From Nymphaea colorata (Eukaryota; Streptophyta; Magnoliopsida; Nymphaeales; Nymphaeaceae): DNA of 22,069 nucleotides. The notes beneath the pieces are model-generated. The model was not told where the DNA came from and ran no database searches. It saw nothing but the letters and a program-made list of their open reading frames with translations. Made by a program: the position numbers and the translations under genes. The stretch covers positions 1 to 22,069 of the forward strand of contig NW_022204966.1 of NCBI RefSeq assembly GCF_008831285.2, given 5' to 3'. This document shows, in pieces, positions 1 to 7,545 of this stretch; the stretch's first letter is position 1, and each line of letters begins with the position of its first letter.

Positions 1-70
1 CCCAACCCCAACCCCAACCCCAACCCCAACCCCAACCCCAACCCCAACCCCAACCCCAACCCCAACCCCC
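1..70 (+). repeat. Telomere, C4A2 repeat
   Basis: A partial unit is followed by ten perfect CCCCAA units and a closing C run. The C-rich strand reads 5' to 3' at the left end, which is the orientation of a genuine chromosome terminus. CCCCAA/TTGGGG is the Tetrahymena-type ciliate telomere sequence. There are no variant units, so it looks like a telomerase-made cap and not an old internal telomeric tract. Confidence 0.97.
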
Positions 71-269
71 GCTATTTTTACATCAAATACAACAAATATC
101 ATATCCATCCAAATCATCAAAATAATCGTTCCAAGTCTCTTCCTAAACTCTCTCTTCCATCTGCTTTCTCTTCCCTTCCCTTCTTCCTTCCCTCATGATG
201 TAATCTTTCCTCTTGGTGTCCCTACGTGCAGATGATAGGATAATTAGTACCTCATATTTAAATCCCAAG
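71..269. promoter_or_regulatory. Subtelomeric leader and presumed pyruvate kinase promoter
   Basis: About 200 nt separate the telomere from the first gene. The centre is pyrimidine-rich (TTCC/CTTCC runs at 135-195). A TATTTAAAT stretch at 255-263 lies directly before the ATG at 270. In-frame ATGs also exist at 195 and 198, because TAA at 201 would be read as Gln, so a start about 25 codons upstream is possible. No subtelomeric satellite is present here, which is unusual given the large array further in. Confidence 0.4.
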
Positions 270-1872
270 ATGCTCTCCAAAATTGCACAAGCCACCCAGC
301 GCTTCCTCAGGACTCCGCTCTACCAGTACGGCATCACCCCGCAGTTCATGCACCCCCTCGACGCCGACCTCCTCCTCGACGAATCCCCCAAGGCCACCAA
401 GCGCACCAAAACCGTATGCACCATCGGGTACAAATCCTGCTATTGAGTCCCAAGACGGAGCACCCCGACAACGCGGGGAAGCTGATCGACGAGGGACTCA
501 ACGTGGCTCGCCTCAATTTCTCCCACGGAGACCACGCTGAGCATTTCCGCCAGATGGTGGGAGTGAGAGAAGCGCTCAAGAGTCGCCCAGGAGCACACGC
601 ATCCATCCTGCTAGACACAAGGGACCAGAAATACGCACAGGAAAAATGGTAGATGATAAACCTATCGTCCTTGAACGAGGACAATTGCTTTAGCTAAGTA
701 ATTGAAAATCTAATCAGCAACTGACTATTCACACTTGGGAACTAAGCAGCGCATCGCCTGCTCATACCAGGATCTGGCTCGTTCGGTGAAACCTGGCAAG
801 AAAGTTTTATTCGCTGACGGCAGTATCAGCTCAGTGGTCAGGAAGGTGGAGGGGGATATCGTGACGGTGGAGATCCTCAACGACGGCAAGCTGGGAAACA
901 AGAAGAACATGTGTCTTCCTGGCGTCAAGATCACCCTCCCCACCATTGGCACTTACGACTAGTACGATATCGTTGAGTTCGGCATCAAGGACAAGGTGGA
1001 TTACATCGCCATCAGCTTCGCCAGGTACGGCACAGACCTCACCAAACTCAGAGAATACCTAACCGAAAAGGATCCAGAGCATGGCCCCTACATCCAACTC
1101 ATCAGCAAGATCGAGAATCACGAGGCCATCCAAAACATCGACGAGATCATCCAATGCTCTGACGGCATCATGGTGGCAAGGGGGATTGGGCATGGAGCTG
1201 CCCATTGAAAAGGTGGTCCTCATGCAAAAGTACATAATGGGAAAGACCATCGACGCTGGAAAATACGTGATCTGCGCCACGCAGATGCTGGAATCGATGG
1301 AGGTGAAGCCGAGGCCCACCAGAGCAGAGGTGGCAGATATCACCAACGCAGTCCTCGACTTAACCGATGCAACCATGACCTCAGGAGAAACCACCAATGG
1401 ACTCTTCCCCATCGACTCAGCTCGCATGCTACGCACAGTAACTGCTCTAATACAAAGATAGCTCAATAGGCCGAGCTGACTGTAGCCTACAAGCGCATCT
1501 TCGAATACAAGAAGCGCCACTTGGCTGAGGATCGGTAGGCGATGGGCGCGATTTCCCTATCCTTCGAAATAACAGCCGACCTGATCTTCCTGGAGACCAA
1601 CAACGTGAAGCTGATAAACCGCTTGAGCGCCTCCGTCCTCGCGCCTACATCTGCATCTTCACCGACTACCCCTACGTCAAGAACCTCACCGCCATCAACT
1701 TCGGCGTCTACTGCTTCCCCCGCTCCTTCGTCAAGAACTACGAGGAGTTCATCGGGACGGTTGGAGCAGGCTTCGTGGTGGGAAACAGCCAGAAGTGACC
1801 ATCCTGCATCTGGAGACAGTCAATGGAGCGATCGTCAATTACCGTGTGAAGAAGATCCCAAAAAAGAAATGA
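270..1872 (+). CDS. Pyruvate kinase, three 20-nt introns, several one-base indels
   Basis: Pyruvate kinase makes pyruvate and ATP from phosphoenolpyruvate and ADP, the last step of glycolysis in the cytosol. In order the sequence shows KTVCTIGPK, LNVARLNFSHG, GPEIRTGK, the B domain with RIACSYQDL and VLFADGS, the active-site lysine and Mg region KIENHEAI and SDGIMVARG, then ATQMLESM, RPTRAEV and SGET, and a regulatory C domain ending KKIPKKK-TGA. Introns at 428-447, 698-717 and 1438-1457 restore the frame exactly. One base is missing near 620, two near 1180-1190, one near 1635 and one near 1795, mostly in homopolymers. With these allowed for, the coding length is 516 codons including the stop, normal for the family. 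In-frame TAG is read as Gln at 691, 960, 1467 and 1537. I chose ATG 270, which leaves about 50 residues before KTVCTIGP; 195 is an alternative. An MTSGET variant replaces the usual MLSGET. Confidence 0.93.
428..447 (+). other. 20-nt intron 1 of pyruvate kinase
   Basis: GTACAAATCCTGCTATTGAG. Removing it joins GG to TCCCAAG and gives the invariant TIGPK motif. CTATT near the 3' end could supply the branch point. Confidence 0.9.
698..717 (+). other. 20-nt intron 2 of pyruvate kinase
   Basis: GTAATTGAAAATCTAATCAG. Removing it joins QLLQL to TTDYSHLGTK, as expected for the family. It contains CTAAT as a likely branch point. Confidence 0.9.
1438..1457 (+). other. 20-nt intron 3 of pyruvate kinase
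   Basis: GTAACTGCTCTAATACAAAG, phase 0. Removing it joins SARMLRT to IAQQAELTVAYKR, the linker into the C domain. It contains CTAAT. Confidence 0.88.
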
Positions 1873-1955
1873 TCCTCACATTCACAATGGGCATATCACC
1901 ATCCCTCATCCCATCTGGGTCTCTACTGCAAATTCAATATAAATTTATTGCAATG

Positions 1956-1961
1956 AATAAA
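1956..1961 (+). terminator. Possible polyadenylation signal of pyruvate kinase
   Basis: AATAAA lies 84 nt after the TGA in an AT-rich patch. It matches the usual eukaryotic hexamer, but AT-rich DNA gives chance hits. Confidence 0.3.
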
Positions 1962-2118
1962 GAGATAATGGTGATTTCTGTTGGGTGATCATTGGTTTCT
2001 TCGATGGGTTGGATTCCAGCGTATCTTTGACTGTTTTCTGTGCATGGGTGCTTAAAAGTGGGCCGAGGGGTGCGCTGATAATTGTTGTCTGAATATGCGG
2101 TGCTGAGAGTTAATAATT

Positions 2119-3882
2119 ATGATGTATCGCCTCTTCGCTCTCCTCCTCCTCGTCCTCCTCCCTAAAACACTCGCAGACCAACCGCTTTACGTGGTCATGC
2201 CGCAACTCCCCCCCACCGCCTTCGTGGGACAGCCCTACGCCTGCCAGTTCACAGTCACCGGCATTTCCAACCCCCTCTTTGCGTTCAACGGATTGCCGAA
2301 GGAAATGGCGAGCACTTCGGCGGGACTGGTGAGGGGGACTCCCCTGAGCAAAGGATCATACGCTATCACTATATCCTTCTCCAGTAACAGATACAAGGCC
2401 TCCTACGAGACGCTGCTTCGAGTGGCTGAGCTGACGATTTTCCAGTAAATACCCATCCCAATTCGCAACAATATCCCGCATTCTCCATCACTGCAGACAT
2501 CGATACCTACGTCTTCATGGCAGGAACACAGGTTAGCATGCAATTCAAAGCCACCATGGGAACTCCGCCCTACCTTTGGACGTATTTAAGATTGCCTCGC
2601 GAGCTTAGCGGCACAGTTGACGGTTCTCTTTCGGGGTTTTTCTAAATGGAGGGCTATTTCAGTTTCGGCGTGACTGTTGCTGACCGAAATGGAAATCAGC
2701 TGACTGCTTCATCACTCTGAACATCCAACCTTTCACCTTCTTCACCCAATGGCAGCCCCAAGCCGCACGCCCCATCACCGATGTCCCCGTTAGGGACTAT
2801 TATAGCAAGACTGCATCTTAACTCATCTGGAAGAACTTCTAAAGTGCTTACAAACAACTTGCCAATGCCACTATCAATGCGAGCGAATCTAAGAAATTGT
2901 TCCTTGAGGCCAGAAGAACCAAATAAAGCTCAGCTACACTCTCCAACTGGCCAAACAGTATTTCCAGGCAGCGGAGCAGCAGCTTGCGTTAGCTACTGCC
3001 AAGAAGACAAGAGCGGAATAGTTCGTCAAAAGGCTTCTGAAGACCTGGCAAATGTGAATAGGGATTTGAGTGCGAAGGAGACTTCATTCGCTCTGGCTCA
3101 GTACAAGGCAGCCCAGAGCCAAAAGAGATTATAAAATATGCAGTCTATCTGTGCCAAATTGGCTTTTTACTCAAGAAGGCAAGCTCCGAACTGAGCGAAG
3201 CGCAGAACAGCCTCACAACTGCGAATACCGACTTAAACAAGGCGCAAATGGGATTCGATGACTCTCAGGACAACCTCAACCTCACTCTCTCCGCCAAGGA
3301 TATCGCCAGCTAGCAGTACAGCACCATCACCATTGCGTCAGACCGCATCTTTGGAGCAGCAGATGAAGCGAGGGGAGAAGTTGAAGCAGCTAGAAAAGCA
3401 GTGTCTATTGCATCTGATGCCTACAATCTCACCAACAAAACAGCAGAGCAATCCATGAAGGCCCTTGTTGCTGCCAACGAGGAAGTGGCTTCGCTTAGTA
3501 AGGCAGCTAATTCCGCATAAATCAGTCTCGGACAGGCGCAAATGGTATTAGCTCTTGCCCTGAACCGCCTCTACGTGGCATCGGCAGTCAAAATCCAAGC
3601 GGACAAGGCCATGGCCATCGTCTCCGCGCAAACCACCCCATAAACCCAAAGCTCAAATGCAACTTTCCTAGGATGTTCTCAGGGAGCATATCCAAGTTCC
3701 TTCGGCTCAGGCAGAATAGCTTCTATCTTCCCCAAGGCTACCTAATGGAATCAGGACAGCGGCTCTTATTCGGCGGCTGCACGCAAGGAGCCATCCTTTC
3801 TGCAGGTGATCTGGCCTCCTTCGAGGGCTACCTCCGCAGTGGCAGCATCCACCTGCTCAAGCTATCCAAAATTTAAGACTGA
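2119..3882 (+). CDS. Secreted protein with two Ig-like (He_PIG type) domains and Ala/Gln-rich coiled coil; frameshifted
   Basis: The N-terminus MMYRLFALLLLVLLPKTLAD is a clear signal peptide. Two Ig-like domains of putative-Ig (He_PIG) or cadherin-like type follow. The first shows VGQPY, FNGLPKEM and GLVRGTPLSKGSYAITI. The second shows YLWTYLRLPRELSGTVDGSL, GYFSFGVTVADRNG and FITLNI. From about 2800 to 3640 comes a long Ala, Ser, Gln and Lys-rich heptad region (for example SSELSEAQNSLTTANTDLNK). The last 240 nt read well in two frames, so the C-terminus is unresolved; TGA at 3880 closes one of them. The frame changes about six times (near 2440, 2707, 2925, 3025, 3130-3175 and after 3650), each fitting one missing base. 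None fits a 20-nt intron. In-frame TAA/TAG are frequent. The gene could encode a surface or extracellular-matrix protein, or be a decaying copy. It converges on the p24 gene with a 38-nt gap. Confidence 0.65.
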
Positions 3883-3920
3883 TTCATTTTTATTGGTGTG
3901 TTCACTTTACACTATGACCA

Positions 3921-4502
3921 TCATTCGAAGATCTTGCGCACCGCCCAGAACTGCGCCCCCAGGATCGCCGCCATCACCGCCACCTTAACCACGTAGACCA
4001 CCATATTCCTGCTCTCGTAGTCCTTCAACCGCTCCTGCCGAGCGTTGTGCTGCGCAAGCACCTCCTTGTATTCTAAACTGGTCTTCTTGATTTAGACCAG
4101 AAACTCGCCCACCCTCCGCGTGATCTTGCCGATGTCCTCCCTCCCCGAAAAGGCGGTCTGCTGCTCCTAGTGGATGATCTAAAAGTGGACCTCCAGACTG
4201 GCGCTGGTCTCCTTCTCGAAGCACACCTCTCCCTCTCCCTTCCGCGGCAGAACAACCTACAGGTAGGTTTGATGCTCTGCTCCGCTCCCAGTCTAACTCA
4301 GCAAAGTTCCTGCATCGTCGTACACCAGCATGTTGGCAGTCCCAACGTTGGGATTATGATGATAGGTGAACAGAAGTTTATCTCCATCGTTTTCCACCTC
4401 GAAGCCGAGGCAAGTCTTAGGCCCTGTGAGGAGCAACTGGAGAGGGGTGGCTACTGTCAAAAGCAGTGCAAAGGTGATTATGAAGTTCGTTTGAGTTCGC
4501 AT
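3921..4502 (-). CDS. p24/TMED family (emp24/gp25L, GOLD domain) cargo receptor
   Basis: p24 proteins are type I membrane proteins that cycle between ER and Golgi in COPI/COPII vesicles and act in cargo selection. This 193-aa ORF is intact. It has a signal peptide at about 1-24 (FIITFALLLTVATPLQLLL), a GOLD domain with the two conserved cysteines (C31, C94), a membrane-proximal coiled coil at about 120-165 with a Lys/Arg/Glu pattern, one membrane segment at about 167-188 (MVVYVVKVAVMAAILGAQFW), and a short tail AVRKIFE. The length and the end of the tail fit the family; the tail has the aromatic and basic residues typical of coat binding. Five in-frame TAR codons sit at polar positions, as expected for Gln. 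No indels are present. The ATG at 4502 is chosen because it starts the signal peptide directly; an in-frame ATG lies 11 codons upstream. The RING gene is divergent, with 139 nt between the start codons. Confidence 0.93.
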
Positions 4503-4641
4503 ATACGTATTTGTATGGATAATATTGACTACCATCAAATTGGGCCCTTGTATTAATATCGTCGATAATGCAGACTGAAAGCTAGCGCGAACGGGAGGAA
4601 ATATTCGCAGAGCACCTGGTACCTTTGCTTGGAGGTAGAGG
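4503..4641. promoter_or_regulatory. 139-nt divergent intergenic region between p24 and RING genes
   Basis: This short spacer between two divergent start codons must hold both promoters. The p24 side is AT-rich with AATATTATCC. The RING side is GC-richer with no clear TATA. No tandem or palindromic operator is visible. Confidence 0.5.
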
Positions 4642-5490
4642 ATGGCGAGACTCGAGGAGATGACCAGCATGCTTCGCTGCAAACTGTGCAACGGATTGCT
4701 TCGGTTCGCCCACACGCTGGCGGAGTGCGGACACTCCTTCTGCCAGCATTGCATCTTCTCATACATCAACGCCTTCAAGGGAGAAACCCCGAAATCAAGT
4801 GTCCACAGTGCCACACCACCGTGGAGCCCGCCTTCCATAGGTCGGTCATCCGCGACGCCTTCAAACAGAGCCTGGTTGACCTCCTCGACCCCACCTACGC
4901 AGCCAGGGAAAAGACCATCATCGATCGCATCCGCCGCCTCTTCCCCGAACTCAACCTCAGCTTCCTCATCGAGGATTTCACCATCTCCGCATGTACCTTT
5001 CACCCCTCACGTAGCCGACTCCCTCAAACGCAGAAGAGCAGAAAAATCTAGAGTCATGAATGGACTGGCTTCAGCCGTTAGGGAAAAACTAGGCATCAGT
5101 TTTTAGACTTTTGTGGACCTCGTAGCCGATGATGAAGCATACCCTAAGCTTCTGGCTAGCGTGTCCCCCGGCGAGGAATAGGAGAAGAGCCCACTTATGC
5201 TCGACTTGCGACCGAGAAGCCAGCATGACTTCCGTTTTGTTGGCATAAACTGCAAGGTGAAGGGAACCAACTACCTGGTCAGCAAGGTGCGAAAGTACTT
5301 GTAAAAGCGCGTGCTGCTGCGTCTGTAATCCAACACAGACCTGGCTCGTGAGCTTATCGGCCCGTAATGCAGCGACCTGCAGGTGAAAGTTGAGCTCTTC
5401 TTCGAGGAGCGGTTGCTGGAGGACAAGGAAGAACTGTCTCAAATCCCAGGCATCGACCAAGAACCCATCTACTACCGACTCATCAAATGA
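4642..5490 (+). CDS. RING-finger protein with C-terminal RAWUL-like domain (Polycomb PCGF/Psc type)
   Basis: The N-terminal C3HC4 RING is complete: C13, C16, C29, H31, C34, C37, C54 and C57, spacing C-x2-C-x12-C-x-H-x2-C-x2-C-x16-C-x2-C. It is followed by HTTVEPAFHRSVIRDAFKQS and DLLDP, matching the post-RING segment of PCGF (Bmi1/Psc) proteins. The C-terminal 90 residues (NYLVSKVRKYL to PIYYRLIK-TGA) resemble the RAWUL ubiquitin-like fold that pairs with Polycomb partners. PCGF proteins partner RING1-type ligases that ubiquitinate histone H2A in the nucleus; that role is inferred here. One base is missing near 4790 (C run before EIKCPQC). A 22-nt intron at 4993-5014 restores the frame into DSLKRRRAEK. 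With both, the length is 276 codons including the stop. Five in-frame TAR codons follow 5100. The alternative is a RING E3 of another family with a ubiquitin-like C-terminus. Confidence 0.78.
4993..5014 (+). other. Candidate 22-nt intron in the RING gene
   Basis: It starts GTACCTTT, ends CTCACGTAG, and its length (1 mod 3) exactly explains the frame change between FLIEDFTISA and DSLKRRRAEK. A one-base insertion would explain it equally well, but the splice-site form matches the other introns. Confidence 0.6.
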
Positions 5491-5707
5491 GCATCGGTGC
5501 GTGCAGCCACTTTATGTGTCATTACCTTCATTCATGTCAAGCATTACACATAACTATCAATCATAAATCCTATCAATAATATCATAGTATATGTGATGAA
5601 TCATGAAGTAAGAGGAAAATACGATGAAAGACCGATGAATGTGGAGAGCTTATGCTTATTTCGATATAATTGCCAAATGTAGCATCCGCATTATATAAGT
5701 CTGCAAG
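5491..5707. promoter_or_regulatory. AT-rich intergenic region with TATA-like box
   Basis: TTATATAAG at 5691-5699 lies only 9 nt before the ATG at 5708. The rest is AT-rich, with no open frame I can support. A TATA this close to the start implies a very short 5' leader, or that the element is coincidental. Confidence 0.4.
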
Positions 5708-5980
5708 ATGGGGAACTGCGGAGGAGCCAAGGAATAACGACGGGCCAACGACGCAGCAAACGCAAAGCAGAAGCAGCAAATCAGTAGCGGATCGGCCCAA
5801 AAGACAACTCTCACCACCACTGCCCAATCCAACGAAAAACCAAAAATCACCCCCAGCGCCAACCACATCCCAAATAATGCAGGCAACGAGAACCAACCAC
5901 CGCCTCAGTCCATTTTCGATGAATTGCCCGATGTCCTGCCGGGAACTTCCATCCACCGCAAGAAGAAAGAACCCAAGTGA
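5708..5980 (+). CDS. Small protein with MGNC N-myristoylation/palmitoylation motif
   Basis: The start MGNCGGAKEQRR is the classical signal for N-myristoylation at Gly2 with palmitoylation at Cys4, so the product is probably anchored to the cytosolic face of a membrane. The remainder is Gln, Asn, Ser and Pro-rich and looks disordered (KQKQQISSGS, NENQPPPQS), with a short acidic segment FDELPDVLPG and a basic end HRKKKEPK-TGA. It is 90 aa as read. An open frame continues from 5977 to 6204 (GTG ATC CTG onward, product ILILILDGLTERQAQEFINY and on). If one base is missing in the A run near 5973, the true protein is about 164 aa with a folded C-terminal half. No family is recognised. Confidence 0.6.
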
Positions 5981-6236
5981 TCCTGATCTTAATATTGGAT
6001 GGCCTCACCGAGCGCCAAGCTCAAGAGTTTATCAATTATCATATGCACCGATCTACCATTATCCTTCCGATTTGCAGTTTAGGGAAGGAGGGTAAAGTTT
6101 TTGAACGAATTGGTTTTAAAGAGAATAGAGTTTATCTGCTTAGGGGCATAGACCATATTATTGTATGGGATGTGATGAAATGGTCTCACCTCTCCTTTGC
6201 ATGACTGCAATAAATAATAATTATCTCGAGAGCAGC

Positions 6237-7517
6237 ATGCAGCACTCCAAATCCTTCCACTCGCCCGCCCCCACCCCTCCACCACCACAGACTCACTCCA
6301 ACTCCACCAAAATACTCCAGCAGCGCCTCAAAAAAGAAATCTCCCTCAAGTTCAATCGCAAACCTAGACAGGACGAAGCCAATCGCTCCTCACAACCACC
6401 CCAACGCAAACATAACTCACTCCTTCTCAGCAATCCCCTCACCAAGTCGTCGTTTTCACTCACCGATGCCATCACCCATAAAGGCACCATGAGGGATGCC
6501 CTCGACCCTGTCAGAAAGGCAGCCAAATCGCTAAGCAGCAAAAAAGTCATCGCCCTATCCTCTCGCCAGCGATACTCTTCGTTTGATGGGGGATTCTTCA
6601 AGACTGGAGCAGACTTGACGGGGAAAGAACACCCTGCAGAGCTCATAAGGCGTCCTCCCCACTCCTCTCTGGACTTCCATAAAAAAAACCCCTCTGAGGA
6701 GCCTCCCCTGGAGCAGAGGCACAACAAGTTCAAACTGCTGCTTAGGGAGAAGAACACGCACTACAAGAGCGCCTCCGAGCGGAAAATCTCCCGCATCGAT
6801 AACAAGATCACCCTTTTGAGGCAGAAACGCATTTACCTATAGTCGCTGCTGCCGGTGGAGAAGCCAAAGCTGGTCCCGCAGAAGATCCAGCCGAAGAAGT
6901 ACCCGGTTACTGAGGAGGAGTTTCGGGAAAGGATCAGCAAGATGGCGCTGCAGTTGATCAGGACGGTGGAGCTCTACTTCAACATGTACGTCCACAACAA
7001 CATCGTCGGCGGGCACTTCAAACACGTCGAGGGGTACAATCGCAAGATCAGGAACATAATCATGATCGACGATGCCCGCGCCAAGAGGATAGCCAATCCG
7101 AAAGAAATCACCTCCTATTTTCAAGTCTTTAAGGAGACAGGAAGGACGGAGACTTTCATGGAAGAAGATATGGGACTCTTCAGCGCCATGAGCAACTTCC
7201 TCATGAAACTGGAGCAGAAGTACGGGGAAATGATTGAGGGATACAACTACTACGAAAACAAAAGGAAAAAGGAAGAAAAAGAGGCCTTCCGCAAGACCAG
7301 ATAAAAATTCTAGAAAAGAATGGGCCAGCATGAGCAAATAAACCGCATCAACCACTTCATATAGCACCGGCTAAGATTCGACCAGACGCGCAGGGAAGAA
7401 TACATGTAAAACCTATAGAAGCGCGGAGTTGTGTTGAATCTAATCGAGCGGAGTCGTTAGCTGATCCTGCGTGAGAAGTAAAACGCAGTGAAGAACGTAT
7501 TTTCGGGTCACGATTGA
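6237..7517 (+). CDS. Basic coiled-coil protein, function unknown
   Basis: A single uninterrupted frame of about 426 codons ends in TGA and contains eight in-frame TAA/TAG codons, so it is visible as one gene only under the UAR=Gln code. The N-terminal third is Pro, Ser, Lys and Asn-rich and probably disordered (SPAPTPPPPQTHSNS). The middle has short basic helices. From about residue 210 on it is strongly helical, with ITEEEF-like, KMALQLIRTVELYFNMY, LMKLEQKYGEMIEGYNYY and ENKRKKEEKEAF runs and a final helix ending NVFSGHD. There are no cysteine motifs, membrane segments or enzyme motifs. ATG 6237 is preferred because the frame of the preceding small gene may run to 6204; ATGs at 6201 and 6165 are in frame. 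I do not recognise the family; a cytoskeletal or ciliary structural role is possible but unsupported. Confidence 0.72.
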
Positions 7518-7545
7518 GTTTGATATTTGTACATTATGGAAGCAA

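Noticed and set aside
71-269. The first 200 nt as a degenerate telomeric or subtelomeric repeat
   Set aside because: No CCCCAA-related variants or tandem periodicity occur after position 70; it is ordinary pyrimidine-rich leader DNA.
600-3800. Programmed ribosomal frameshifting (Euplotes-like) as the cause of frame changes
   Set aside because: Euplotes shifts are +1 at AAA-TAR type sites. Here the changes need an added base, occur at varied homopolymers and share no slippery motif.
4503-5003. Minus-strand extension of the p24 frame to 5003
   Set aside because: It lies antisense to the RING finger, whose zinc ligands are all present. The p24 signal peptide gives a natural start at 4502.
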